Assembly (NCBI GenBank): GCA_012934845.2
Contig: WNNJ02002407.1
Coordinates: 1 to 64,000 of the forward strand
Direction of reading: 5' to 3'
Source: Pomphorhynchus laevis
Lineage: Eukaryota; Acanthocephala; Palaeacanthocephala; Echinorhynchida; Pomphorhynchidae
DNA length: 64,000 nucleotides
The position numbers were made by a program, and so were the translations under genes. Positions 14,401-29,400 of this stretch are shown piece after piece. The notes under the pieces were generated by a model, which ran no database searches, was not told where the DNA came from, and saw only the letters and a list, made by a program, of their open reading frames with translations. Each line of letters opens with the position of its first letter. Within the stretch, counting starts at the first letter, position 1.

Positions 14401-17400
14401 CAGAGTTAAAAAAATAATCAGCAATAATATTACCTTTTTCGTCACATAAAGATTGATGTTTCTCACTAAGTTCAGTAAAAGATTGAGTTTGACTTTCTAT
14501 TTGAATTCGAAGTGTTCGAGCATGCTCCTCCAAGTCTCGTGCAAATGTCCTGTAGTCATCGAGCTCCAACCGACGCAGATCTTTATTCGCAGATTCCTGT
14601 TATCAAAATTATAAAAATTTATTTGTGATCTTTAAAATAGTGCATATATTATTTCAATGCTTATATGCTAATGCTAAATGATTGCGGTAGCCCAGCAAAA
14701 CGTCACCAGATCACCGACTTTTATCAATAACAGGAATTAAATAATTAAACATTCTCACTTATAACGAATATAAATATTTATTTTAGTTAAATAAACGTAT
14801 AATTAAATAAATTATTTGTTGTAAAGTAAACGAATGCCTTCAGTTTAATTCAAGGTAATTCAAGTTAATTCAAATTAACCTAAATATATCGAATTAATTC
14901 GTACACTGTCATTAACAGAGTGTCCGAACACTCTGTTGTGTCTGGTACTGTTCTAATAGACTAAACATGTTAGCAGCATAAATTTGAGAGGGACTATAAG
15001 AGTTTCGTAATTCAATCAGCTCTTTTAACATTGACCCTAACGCAATGCTTCCTAGATCTCTGAACGCTAAAATCATTGAATCATATGAATATCATGTGAT
15101 ATCGTCATATAATCTTCCGCAGATATCTACCTTGTCATCAGCTTATGAGATCTTGTTGCATACTGATCTTGTCCTGAGTAAAGCCAACAAGTTTAAGAAA
15201 ATATGGTCACATCATCTTAAGATCTTGCTCAGTGGAGTGATGGACCAGACTTCTAACAGAATTGATACTTACTGAAATTATATAGAATTGAAAACAATAT
15301 TTATCTACCCCTACAGCGATGCCGTTCACAGAAAACTACAAAACAATCTCGATTGCAGTCAAAGCGTTTCGGATGAAACTGGATTGAACTTGAATTATGT
15401 CTAAAAGTATGCCGTAATTAAGTTTGCTTCTTACAAGTAAGTGCTTTATGAGTAATAACTAATCGATATGTTTTATAAGAATTAAATATATTTTTAATAT
15501 AATAAAATAATAATACAATAATAATAATTCACTAAATATAATTGATTATATCATTAATGAATACATTGAATATATTTAATATTAATTAATGAATTTATAT
15601 TTTGTACGTTTTACTAATTTCATGATTTACAAAATAATATTTAAATAGAATTAAATAATTATATAATTAAATAATAAATTAATAATATACTAACACAACG
15701 TATTTTTTAATAATTTAATGGCGATGCATATTAACAGATAATTATGAATTTATCTAAATTCAAATTCTCCAGTCAATGTACGAAAAGCAGAACTCTCTTA
15801 AATAAAAATTTTCAGTCATGTAGAAATTTAATAAACGCAAGAAATTAATGTAAGAAAAAAATATATTTATTTCTTTTATAATTTTCTTTATTTTATATTT
15901 AAAAATATAAATAAAAATAATAAAAAAAAATAAAAATATAACAAAATTTATTTTTTTTATAAAATATAAAAGAATAAATGTGTGTTCACTTATAAAATAT
16001 TTGTAACAACTTTGACAAAATGAGTTAAACATAACGTTTAACTCTAATGTTTGCCTTAATTTTATTCTTTATTTTATTTTATTTCATTTAATTTTTTATT
16101 TTAAAATATAAGTGACATGTAAGCGGGGAAGGTGGATGAAGATATCAATTGTTACAGTTATAAAATTTAGTTGTTTATTACTCCAAATTATGTGCTTAAT
16201 GTCCTGCCTTTTTGCAAATCATTGAATTGTTAGTTTGATAATTTGACCCAGGTATATACCTGTTTAACAAATTGCAACTCTTCTTCTAAAAGCGTCTTTT
16301 CGCGCATAAGAATGCTATAAGCGTCCTAAACATGTGTCTGGATTAATAAGACTAGAGCTTAATTCTTACAGTTTCATTTACTGACTGATTACATGATTGC
16401 AAACCACCTAAAAATGAAATACAGCAAAATATTAGAGAAAGTATTTTCTAATAAAAAATATACGAGCAAATTCGAACTGATAAATGCGGAGCGATCAGCA
16501 TAATTTTGATAATTTCAACAACACAAAGTTTCGTTTAACAATTATAATTCATTTTTAAGCAAATATGAAGATATATTATGATAAAATTACAATTCGAATT
16601 TAAAGTTGGACGAGCAAACAAAGCAAAGTATGTACTTTAAACAATTGATATCTTGAAAGCAGCTGGCATTCATATCGATAATATTTTTCAGTTTAATAAT
16701 AATTTTAAAATGGGGAATATGAAAATAAAATCTGTTATCAATTATTTTTACATTGTCAAATAATTAGAACCAAGAATTAACAAGTGATGTTTCGTTTGAG
16801 ATTCCGATTGCATTAAGATGTTATCTGATACTAATTGATTGTTCCATTTGGGTTTAGGGATTACCGATTTACAAAATAGATTAAGCATTATTTAATCGTT
16901 AGATCACTTATATTAAATAGCTCAAATAAAGGATATCTTAAATTCCCGTGATTCCTAAATTTAATGAAGTTCGGTTGATATAAAATTAAAATATATAAAA
17001 ATCTTATATAACAATTATTTATTATTTAATTATTTGAATTTTATTTAGCATTATTTTTTAATTTATAAATAATATAAAATATGTAGATTCATTAGCTGAT
17101 TGGATAGTTTTTTTTTATTGTTTTTCTTGTCATTGTTACTAATTGGTTTCTATCTTTACCGCCTTCACTTTTATAAGAACTTTTAGTAAGAACTTGCTAC
17201 ATACTTGGCAACAACTGGTTTTGATTCAAATTGTACGATAATATATTAATTCAAGGTTGTTATTTTGGATAAATTTTCTTTAAAAATATATTTAGCAGCT
17301 CATTTTTCTGGAATATTTAAAATTAGATAAAGCACCATGTCCAGATTATATTACCTATTGTTTATAATGCACATATTGAATAGATACAATATTTATTACT

Positions 17401-20400
17401 CAAAGGTGTTCCCACAAGCACAATATTTGGTATGGTGATCTGAGGTATATGATAATCCATTATCGGTTCTCGAACGAATATTTGGTAAACCACTATGAAT
17501 ATGTTAATCCACATCTACAATATAAATTTTATAATAAATAAAATAGATAATTAATTTAATTTAAATAATAAATTAAAAATAATATTTAAATTTATTATAA
17601 TTTATTTAATATTTATTATAAAAATTATTTAATAATATTATAATATTATAATTAATAATATTATAATAATAAATAAAATTGATAATTAATTTAATTTAAA
17701 TAATTAAAAAATAATAAAGTACTACCATTAAGTCATAAGATCAACGGCTTTTAAAATAAAATTTCCCAGTCATCGTTAAGTTCAATAAATGCAAGATAAA
17801 TGCCATAGTTTCTGTTATTTAAAAAACGATGTTTGTTTACTTATTATATTTGTTACGAACTCCAACGAAAGGCAAAACATGACGTTTAATTTTATGTTAA
17901 TTTTAGCTTTAATTATTCGTTGTATCTCAATGAGAACAATTATATTTTGCCATAATTTTATCGTTTAATTTCACGAAATAAATCAATATATCAAATTATT
18001 CATAATAGAAATTGCATTTTAAACTTTTCAATTAGAACACAAGATGGTCGATAAAGGTCAGATTTAGATATAAGCAACATGATACTTGAAATTTGATGAC
18101 ATGATATTTCACACTGTCACTTGAAAGCTTTTTTCACGCTGTCACTGTGAAAGTTTATTATAAAATAATTATTTAAGATAGTAATCAATTATCAATTAAT
18201 ATATCAATTATTAAGATAATTGATATATTTTGTTATATATAAAATTACGCTCAAATGATACTTGTAACATTGTATTATAGAAATATATTTTATAGACGCT
18301 TATCGCAAAAAATAATAAATATAAAATATCTTAATATTTATAATATTTACAACAAACATAATTCACAGATGCTTGTCCACTAATTAGGTATGTCACTAAG
18401 TTACTGTAAATTCTGTTTTTTAATCTCAAAATAAATCAATTTACTCTAGAAAAAATTTACTGACATACATATTTATAGATGGGCATATTTTAACTTATTT
18501 TCATTTATCTTGCATAAATTAATAAATTATATATAATTATATTATAATTATATATAATTATATTATTATAATTATATATAATTCTATATTTATAAATAAT
18601 ATATATGAATTTACTCCTGTCAGAAAAAAAAGCATTCATAAATTCTTAATAATTTTTTTAAATCAAATTCTTAATTATTTTTTATAGAATTTATTTATTT
18701 TTGCTAATATTTAAATTATTTTGTTTGCGATCTTTATTGTCTATTATATAATGTTTATTATATACATGTTCATTTTTTTATTTTTTAATTATTTATTATC
18801 AAATAAATAAGAAAGACAGAGATAGAGGATAGTTTTTCTACTGGTTCCTTGTCAAGGTTACTAATTGGTTTCTATACCACCTTCATTATTATTCAAATTA
18901 ACTATATATATAGTTAACTATATTAAAATTAATTATATATACGCATATAATTACCTATATATTATTAGCTATAATAGTTTAATAGTTTATAATAGTCTTA
19001 TACTGTATTTAATTTTCTAATCCTTTAGTTTTATAATATTTTATAATAAGACTTAATTCAAATAAACAGTTTGAATTTATTTCATGATGAATATGATTTT
19101 GTTCCGAAACAACAAGATGGACTATTTGATTTTACTTTATAATATATCCATTGTATAGCTACAGAAGATAATCAATGTTTTGAACATTGATTAAAAGTTT
19201 ATTCGAACTGTTGTACATTATTCGATTAATTAATCAATTCCATAATATTTGCTACTATCAATGTGACAATGTTTTAATTAAAGTATTTTCCGAATGCAAA
19301 ATAGCCATTGAATGTGAAAATAAACTACGAAGTGGCTTCCCATCTAATCTTTTGCTTATGTATCGATTTTTCCATTAAGAAAAATGAATACAAAATAGTT
19401 TTTTTATATAATTAGTAAAGGGAATTTCTAAATTTTTCAAATTTTTTTCTTTTATTTCTAAACTATTCTCTTTTTATTTAATACCGATTTTATTTAGTCT
19501 CATTATAATCGCAAACTTTCGAAATATACAATTTGGAAAAGAATGTCATACTTTATTTATTCAACGTTTTAACAACAAAGAGGCAAATATTAAAATTTAT
19601 TAATTTAAAAATAAAATAATACAAATTTTAAAGTTCAATAATTTAGTTATTTTTTACAAATCGTCGAAATCAACATTATCATCTTGATGTAACAATAAAA
19701 TGGAGGTGATGTGTACAGTTGAATATAAAATATACAATTTTCAACAACAGTTGATTAACAAATAGAACGGTTAGCTTCTGATAATGCCAGCAGCAGCTAG
19801 CGAAATATAAAAATGAGTGATTAAAAATTTTGAGACTACAAAACTCAAGAATTCAATTGTTTATTTTCTTGCAATTTGCCGAATTCAACATTCAAGTTAC
19901 CAGCTCGATGAACTGTCGACAAAGTCAATACTAAATCACTTCGATGCAGCAGTGAAATTCAGAGTGAATTGTATTAAACAAAATTGCATCTTAACAATTT
20001 ATACACTCACATTTATAAGTTGAGACTTCAATACGGGAAAGGACAAACTTTTACTTGAGGGACCAAGTAAATTATTGATGTATAATTATACCTGAAAATC
20101 TTTTATTATATAATTATACAATTGTATAAATTGTATAATTTTTCGAATAAAACTAATTTCTTCGTTCACGTAAATTTTCGAAAACTATAAGAAATAAATC
20201 AATATTTGCAATTGTATTTAAATGAAATCGTAAATTATTTTCATAATTTTGTTTCTAAATTCAGAATTTTAGAACGATAAATCACAGATTTATTTCTTTA
20301 TTTTGCTAGCTACTTCTATCGTCAAAAACAAAACGCCTTATTTCTGATGGTAGGAACAACTAACGAAATATATTTATCGATCCTGTTCCAAAATAACATT

Positions 20401-23400
20401 TCTTTTGAATTTGGGAATTATATAATTATACAATTGTATAATTATATATTTCCAAATATGACAAATGTATAGCTCAGTATCAATATTTTTAGAAATTTAG
20501 AGTAAACATTTCTATAAACAAACGTAAATGATCAAAAATCCAAAATTAAAAAATTGATTATTCAGTTATTAATAATCAGTTATTAATAACTGATTAATGG
20601 TATTTTATCGTTTGATGAATAATTTATTTATATCGGTACAAATTATCTATGTACATGTAATGTCAATCTCCATTCGTTCAATAAATATTTCGATTAATTC
20701 ATATTTTAATTTTATTTATACTTTACCTCGATCGGTGTATATCTCATATTGATTGGTGCATTTTTAATTTTGATCAGCGCATGTTTCATTATATGAACTA
20801 ATTAATTTATATTCGATAGTTGAATGCTTGTAAACGACGAATACAATCCACAAAACAATCGATGTATAAAAAATATACAAATATAAAAAATATATTTTTG
20901 AATATATTTTTTATATTAAAATGTGCTTGCCATAAAAATTTGAATCTTATCTTGATTAATGCAATATTTTTTCGGTTATTTTATTTTTTGATCATAATTT
21001 TAACAATTAAAAGATATTTTTCGTATCAAGTAACAATTTTTGGTTAAACGTTTGATAGGAAATAGCTGATAAAGTTCTTTTGAAAATCCGTGTGTTTAAT
21101 TATACAAATAAATATTATTCAAAATATTTAGTAAATTTAGTAACATTTTCATACAGAAGTTCTAAATTATAAATAACCATTCATTTCGAAACGTTATTTA
21201 AAGTGACTAAATAAATTTCAAGTTTCATTGTTTTAGAAAATGAACAAAATGTAGTTCAATTAAAAAAGTAAGCTGGAATTTTTGGTTAGTTTTAAGATCA
21301 CCTTAATGAACTAAAACTATGCTCCACTTTAAACAAAAAATGCTTAAAGTTAAATTTGGACAAAATTTAACTAATTTTAACAATTTGATAGACGTACGTT
21401 TATTATAGCTAAAAATACCATAATTTAACTCAAAATTATAAAGTATCCTCATACTTTGGAATCTATGATGAATCTAAGCTCTTATAAAGAGCTTTGTTAT
21501 CTTTAAGACTTTAAGTAGAGAACAATATATTTTGTAATTAAATATTTCAATTTTAAATGTACGAAAATACATCACGATGTTCGCTACATTCGTAAATTAA
21601 GAAACGAATTTATTTTATTAACAGCAGATTAAACGCAATTTTAAGTAAACATGTAGGAACAATTATCACATCGTACTGAAGAAAAATAAGGATCACTAGA
21701 ATTGGACGGACATCTTGGCTTTAATATAAACTCACAAAACTATCTCAATTAGCAAAATTGTTGATTATAATCTACAATTCCGATTAAATTTATGCACTAA
21801 TTTATTACAAGCTAACTCTATAATATTCTCATATATTGTTAAACAAGAATTTTGATGTACGACACCATTATCCCTACTATCATCGCTGATCGTATTAAAA
21901 TCAGAGTGGACTTGGAAAAATGAATTTTGTAAACTAGCATTGGAACCAGAAATTCCATCAGTTGACTTTCCATTACCCTGCATACATAAATTTCGCTCAC
22001 CCGAAAGTCGTAACAAATGCTGATTTTGTAAGCTGATAATATCTTTCAATGTTGTCATCATATCATATTCTCCTTGTTCAAGATTGTGTATTTCCGTTTC
22101 GGCGAATTCGTATAGATGCACATACCGTTGCAATAACTCAAAATAACAAGGACAACAAACATGGGCATCATGTTCGCATTCAGTATCAGAATTGAATCCA
22201 AAACCTTTGATGTGAAAAGATCAAAATTAAACAACCCAGAAAGCTTGCTTAAATGGGAATGGTATGGCAAAAATGAATTCAAAGACGAATTCGGATGCTG
22301 CGAACAAGAACAATAGCGTGCAATGTAAGCTGAATTGGAAGCTGCATATGGAAGGCGATTTAGCAATAAGTGCTTACAAACAGTAAAAATATTAACTATT
22401 CAATTGAAATTGAACAGTAAATGTTGCTTTTCAAATTATTAATGATATCAAGTTACACATTTAAAGTTACAGTTACTTTGAAGCTTCAATGTCAAATGGT
22501 AAGTTTGATAAATAAGATAAAAATCAACTGTAATTTTCGAAAATAAAACTATTTTGTTTAATATTAATTTTAATATTAATAATTTTATATTAATTTTAAT
22601 GCTTTTCGTCTTATATGGATAGTGTTACATTCAATATAGTCACTATTGCATTGATTATGATCATCTTGCAGTCAATATAGTAACCGTTGCAATGATTATG
22701 GCCAGGTCAAAAAATTCTCTGTTAACAACGGAAACAATCTCAACATCTGTGAATGAATCGTCAATTGAAACCAATCAAACAATAAATAATTCAAAGTCTA
22801 GAGAGATCTCAAGAAGAACTCAAGTATCGAGATCACGTATTGTAGCACTTACAAGTAATGGTAGTGCATCGATCTCACACCTTGGCTTGCCCAGAACTAC
22901 AGTTTCAAATATTGTATGTAAATTTCTACTAGCGGGTCAGGAACCGTTTGTAGAAATAGTTTTGTTTAATTGTACCATTTTAATACATGGTATTTAAATA
23001 ATGGAGAAACAGTTATCAAATCAACAGGTTTGAATACCACGCAAAATGAATAAAGCGTTTTACTTATTAATAATTATTACTTATTCATAATTATTTTAAA
23101 TTTCTTTTGGATAATTTAATTGGAGTTTATGTCAATGAACTCCAAAACGCTCTATCGTATCTCAATAATCACAACCGGTACCGACAGTATTGCAAATGAA
23201 CATATTAAAGATACATTTGACATACTAGGTCAATATAAAACTAAACTGTTTAACAAAGTTTTATTAAATACTCGGTCACCAAGTCCTGGCAGCAATCCAG
23301 GCAGTTAAGGTGCTACATAAATGCTCTGGCGACTCTTCCTATTCAAATGCATTTGCGGCATCGCGATACTTAATCATTCTTTCAACTTTTTATCATCCTT

Positions 23401-26400
23401 GCTTTATCGTTGCATTTCCACTTCTTCAGAGCAATTCCTGCTCAGAAAGCATTCAATAATATCAACCGTCAACTTTTAATTGAAAAGCTTAATTTAAAGT
23501 ATCACATATCTGGAGCATTCCTCGACACATTACATTGTATGTTGTTACTGAATGAAGTGTGCATTTTTGATAGCGTTTCTTTATCCGCTTCAATCGCACA
23601 ACACAAAAGAGTCATGCAAAGTAACCCACTATGTCCGCTCATTTTCTCACTCTTTGTTGGAGATTTACCAGCTTATTTGAAAACGACACCGCTCCAAACA
23701 AAATCATTAGTTTCGAAAACTGCCTGATAATACTTTCAGACTCTATTCAAATCGCGCAATTCATACCTAACCTACTCATCGAAAAACGGCCTTACTGTGA
23801 ACATTCTGAAGACCAAAACCACTAAATTTTGCAGGACGCAATGCTAATTCCGAAACTTTCGCTAAAATATCGAATTCATCAACTCTTATAAATATCTAGC
23901 GGTTCATCTATATGCTGTATGGACAACGGCTGTATTGTCAACATGATGGAGACCAAATATATCAAATTTCACTGATATGGCCGCTTTGCTATATACCGAT
24001 AAACTCGCTAAACTATCAATCAATCGATTGTTTCAGCTCTTATAAATATCTAGGCTTTCATCTAACCCACGCACAGCCATTTCTTTTCCACTTTGAACAG
24101 AAATCATGTAAATTATTATTGACGGGATTCGCATATCAAAAGCTTTCAAGTCTATCCTTGCACGCTGCCTTCAATTCTTTGAATTAATGCTAGAACTCAT
24201 GGTAACTAACGCCCTACATGTAATATAGTCCGACTTTTCAAATACACTTTAAGCGATGAGATGTATATAAGTGGTGCTTCATCAAAGAAGTCTTAAACCT
24301 ATCACCCAAAATTAATTTCACGCCTATTGTAGCAATTACATTGATTAAATCCTATCAGTAGAAGATTGATAGTATTTGCGTATTCCTAAAACATCTGAAT
24401 TGAAACAATTCACTGAATAATTTACTATTAAGCATCCTTAAATCAACTCTGAAATATCCTCAGCCTAAAAACCTTAGAATCATTATGACATAAACATCAC
24501 GCTCGTAAAAGACCATTTAATGTCCGTGCTTATATACACGGGTATCACGATAAGCTTTGGATAATCCGTAGCACATGGACGATCGTACAGATTATTGCCG
24601 CTATAAATTTTGTCCATTCAATGTCCACCCATTTTTCATCTGTTCCATTGCCCCGTTCTTTCCAAATTGTCATACACTACAGTGGGTATAATACATATTA
24701 TCAGATAATTATATAATTATAAAATGTAGCTTATACGTTAAATTATATAACTTTTACTGTATTTTTAAATCAGATTGACTTTGGGTTGATCAAATCGATT
24801 TGCTAACTACTGATGTTACCAACACTCTTGACAAAAATCAACTAATCTCAAACCAATTGTTAAGCCATACAGTAGAGCACATGATCGGTGATTCAAATCC
24901 TAACAAATGACTTTTATTTTAATAAATGTTTTCGTGTTGCATTTTATTATGTATTTATGTTCATTTTTGTTTTCCGCACCTGCCGAAAAGCAAGTGGCAT
25001 AATAAATACTCTCAGATTATTATTGTTTAATATTTAATAATTTATATTATTATATTACTATATTATTATATTATTATATCACAAAAGTAAGCGTCATGCA
25101 AACGTACTATGTACCCATCATATATAAACACGACATATACAATTTAATCAGATAAGCTCTTTTCATTTTAAAAGTCCTACACTTTCAGTTCTTTAAAGTC
25201 GTGTATTTTAATTTCTATAATCTAATATTTTCATTTTTAAAGTAGTGTATTTAAAGTTTGCATAATTTTATACCGTTACTATAGAAGCATCAGTTAGGAT
25301 GGCGTAAATATGTATAGAATATACCTAATACAACCTAGCAAAGCCATTGAACTAAGCAAGAGGAATTTCAGGTATTTGTAAATAAATAAAGCTAAGCAAT
25401 TGTAAACTTACTCTCATTGGATGATGATTCTTTATAATTGCGTTCACTATCAGATTGTCCATTAGTCGATTCCTATACGGAAAAAAAGTCGCAGAAAACT
25501 AAATTTAAAATTAAATTTAAACTTTTAATGCTTAACGATTGATTTTAACTCTATACAGAAACACGGTATAACAAAATTTTAACAAAGCTTTTTGAAAAAC
25601 GATTTCTAAAACACAGTATGTATGGTTAAACTAAAAAAAAACAGTTTTATTTAAGACACAGTATATATATTGACACGCGTTTCGATTCATTTCGAATCTT
25701 CTTCACTGCAATGAAAGAAGTTGCACTGAATTTCCTTCAATTTTCTTTTTCTTCAAATTTACAGTGTCTTAAATAAAACTGATTTTCCTGGTTTAACTAT
25801 ATATATTGCCGGGTACTCATTGGTCGCCTAGAAGTGATATGATGACTACAAGTCGTGAATCAAAGTCCAGTCTACCAAGCAACACCATTTAGTCAAAATG
25901 CCGTATTTCGTAAGAAATACTGGACCGTTGTCAACTCAGCACATCTGTGCACTACTATTATATCTGCCGTATCCATTTAGGATCCAACGAGTGCAACGAC
26001 AATTTAGCAACAACCTCTGCCTAGTGTTTAAGGATGGTCCGCACAGCAATTCGATCTGGTTAAGAGCGTAAACCTCAGACAATTAAGCAAAGTGTCGGAA
26101 ACGCCTTTATTCACAATGTCACACAGGCAACTGAAACGACCAGTGTGTACCTCATTCTACTGATGAGTGTTGCCGGGTACTCATTGGTCGCCTAGAAGTG
26201 ATATGATGACTGAAAGTCGTGAATCAAAGTACAGTCTAACAAGCAACACCATTTAGTATGAATGCCGTATTTCGTAAGAAATCCTGGACCGTTGTCTACT
26301 CAGCACATCCGTGCACTACTATTATATATAACTATTAGAAAAAAGAATTTCGTCCATCTCAGGGTGTATGGAATTGGATGTCATAAAGGAAGGATTCTGT

Positions 26401-29400
26401 AGCTGGTTTTCAATGTGAAAGTCACCTTGTGTGACTGTTCAATAGATAAATAGCAACTGTTCAATAGATAAATAAGCATCTATCAAAGGATCACCAGTCC
26501 CGATTTCAATCGATCTTCATGATCCCATACGAAACAATCTATAATAAGCATGTCAGAGAGCATCTTGGACAATGCAGCTTCTGAAGATCATGATGGAAGG
26601 TTTCATATACTGTGTGAAATCTGGTAATCCTGGATTCGTAGCCTAGGAGTCAAGAGTACAAGCCAAGTACGGAGAGTGACAGCTCGAATCTCGGATGAGT
26701 CAAATTTCAAAAGGCGAAGAGTTAGTAGTCAGCCTTCTGATGAGCCCGGGGCTACCAACATGTGACATAAAGCGGGCGAAACGAAAACGGCTGTGGCAAT
26801 GGTGCCGATGGTAGTCAGGATGTATGGAATTTGGTGTCATATAGAAGGATTCTTTATCTGGTTTTCAATGCGAAAGTCATCTTGTGTGAAAGGAAGTTAT
26901 AGAAGTGATAGAGTCAAAGGACTCTTGACCTAGACGTCAGAAAATCCTGTCTTAGCATATTATGCAAGATCCTGATAGTTATTATAAAACTTGACTTTGA
27001 TTTATCTAGATAATGTTGTATTTTCCTAGTATGTTCGAACTCTAGCTTTACATGTTTGGTGTTTTTGTTAATCGACAATAATGTTTTCTTTATTTTACTT
27101 CGAAGTGTTCGAATATTTTGTTCACATCCGTTGTTAATCTCAATTGATTTACGTAAAGTTTTCTAATTTTCATGACCTACTAGGAAATTAATACATTATC
27201 TAGTTTTACGAAGCTAGATTCTGGGATAACTAAGTAAGAGGATTTTGTCGATCGTGTAAAATACCACGAAAATACATACATAATAGTGTATTAATTAGAG
27301 CTACAACCATCTTAAGGCGAAATAAAAATGCCTTAAGTTTACGACTAAACAATATGCGCGCAGATAATAAAGCTTAAAGTAATTATTGTGTCATTACGCG
27401 CATAAAAACCCATGTATGACAAAGATGTAGCTTAAAGTATACAATTGTTGATACGGAATTAATGATAATGTTAGGGAAAAGGTGAAACGAGACTAAAATG
27501 GTCCTTGACTTTTCTGCTGCATTTGACCGCATCTCCATTCCTTTTGTGATCTCTTCTCTCAGGTCCCTCGGGTTGCCTGCGAGAATTGTGAACAGAGTAG
27601 AGATCCTGCTGTATACCAAGCGATTTTACTATGAAGACGACCCTGATGTGCGTCAGTTCTACCCTATTACTGGTGTGCCTCAAGGTTTCCCACTTTCTCC
27701 TATCTTATATCTTGCTGCCTCTATTAATCTATTCAAAATATTTAAACGCGAACAACGTCTTGTGGTGTACGCTGATGACACCACAGCCCTGTTTACTGGA
27801 CACATGTGTAAAGACGTAGTCTCTGACATCAGCCGTTTCTTTTTAAGATTAAAAGATCAGTTACCCATATCCAACCTTATTTTAAACTCTGCCAAATCGC
27901 AGGCGGTTGTCTTTCATGGCACCACTGCAACAAAGAAAAAACTTAAGAGATTAGCACTCTCTGCACTCTCCTCCATATTTGCCTCTAAACCACTCCCCAC
28001 CTTCTCAAGTCGAGTAAAATACCTGGGGTTTACCGTTACGGTGAACTGGTCGGCGAAAGCTGACCTAAATAGACTTAAACGTATCCTGAAGAAAGCTAGG
28101 TGGGCCCTGAAACGGGCTCAGCATCTGTCGTTGAAAGGGAAAACCCAAGTGCGCCTTTGGGGCACTTGGGCTATCCCGGGATTAGTCTTCTTTTCGAGAG
28201 GACGTCCCCAAGAGCAAAGGCTAAGATTTCTTAAGCTCCTCGTCTCGCGTTTACCCAGCATAGTCCGCACCGATTGGATTCTTCGGGGGGGGGGGTGAAA
28301 GACCCCGGGTGGTTCAGTCGGAAGGCGGCGTGTTGGATCGGTTGGTTAACTAACTATAATCTCTTTTTGACCTTATTTATGTATTTATTGTTGTATTTTT
28401 TAATTAGAAAATCTTTATTAGACTAAAATGTAAATTGTTACCATTGAATCACCAACTACGCAATATTTCATACAGTCCATAATCTGATGCTCCATTGCAT
28501 GTTTTATTACACTATCGCTTATAATATTGGCTCGATAATGAGACCGTCTTACATTAAGTCTCCTCGCTAAAGCTAATTCGCCTTGACCGACGTATTGATT
28601 AGCACACAACTGCGAGCTTGTACTCTCACTATCTGAATTGTTCTTTTAATTGTTCGAAGTGCTCTTCGACTAAACTTTGCTGCGAACATATAGTCGAAAC
28701 TTTGCGATCGAGGCCAGCGGTAATAAAAGTTCCAGATAAAAGTTTCGCCTTGTACTAAGCTTCTTCAGCTAGTTTATAATTATGTGAGTAATTTACAAAA
28801 ATGTAAAATGTGATATCAATGTTATTGTGATCTCAATATTTAATCCGTATTACCCGAAAGAACAGGAATGAAATGATAACAAGAATTAAACAAGAACGGG
28901 AATTAATTATGAGAATATGTTGAAACTATATGTTAAAACATATAGATTTCTTATTTACCACTCAACATACGAAATACATTTAAACAGTTGAGGCAAGATA
29001 TTGTAATTAATAAATTTGACAAATTTGCAGAGGCAGTTGGGATAAAGAAATTACATTAAAGATGGTAAAAGACAACTTTATTCCACAGATCATGCAAAGG
29101 AAGAATATAATTTGCATATTTGCAAATCGAAACAATTCTTGTGACCTAACGACTGTGATAAGTTTTGTATGAAAGAATAGCATTTGGAACATTTTATTTG
29201 TTTCTAAAAACGTCTAAGTCAAACAGGCATTTTGTTGGATGACATATTTTATTATGTCGACAAGAAGTGAAAATAACCTTATAGTCTTTTGAACTTGTAA
29301 TTGTCATAAGTTGTATTTTATTGATAAAGAGATTTGTGTACCATTTAATGTGTACATTTTTGTAAAAAAAATCTATTTTTAATCAATTCTGCAATATTTG

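Noticed and set aside
15045-15275. Plus-strand frame of 76 codons (SAYEILLHTDLVLSKANKF)
   Set aside because: Moderately balanced composition but no family, splice context or neighbours to support it.
15760-16032. Minus-strand frame of 90 codons, very hydrophobic
   Set aside because: Composed mostly of I, F, Y and K from AT runs; no domain.
18520-18600. CRISPR-like or satellite pattern of TATATAATTATA units
   Set aside because: Irregular AT microsatellite without fixed spacers.
20725-20800. Minus-strand exon-like stretch ending at GTAAAG
   Set aside because: It overlaps a degenerate 21-bp tandem repeat and has a weak acceptor; no coiled-coil character.
20820-21047. Plus-strand frame of 75 codons resembling a membrane peptide
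   Set aside because: Same AT-composition effect; no conserved feature.
28290-28345. tRNA-like phrase GGTGGTTCAGTCGGAAGG after the LINE
   Set aside because: Resembles an A box only; no B box or cloverleaf follows. Treated as LINE 3' sequence.
28556-28754. Two minus-strand exon-like frames (SSQLCANQYVGQGELALARR with a GTAAGA; LVEEHFEQLKEQF)
   Set aside because: Neither fits the splice phase between the 29488 and 25472 exons (one join creates a stop), and the upstream part is better explained as a hammerhead-bearing repeat.
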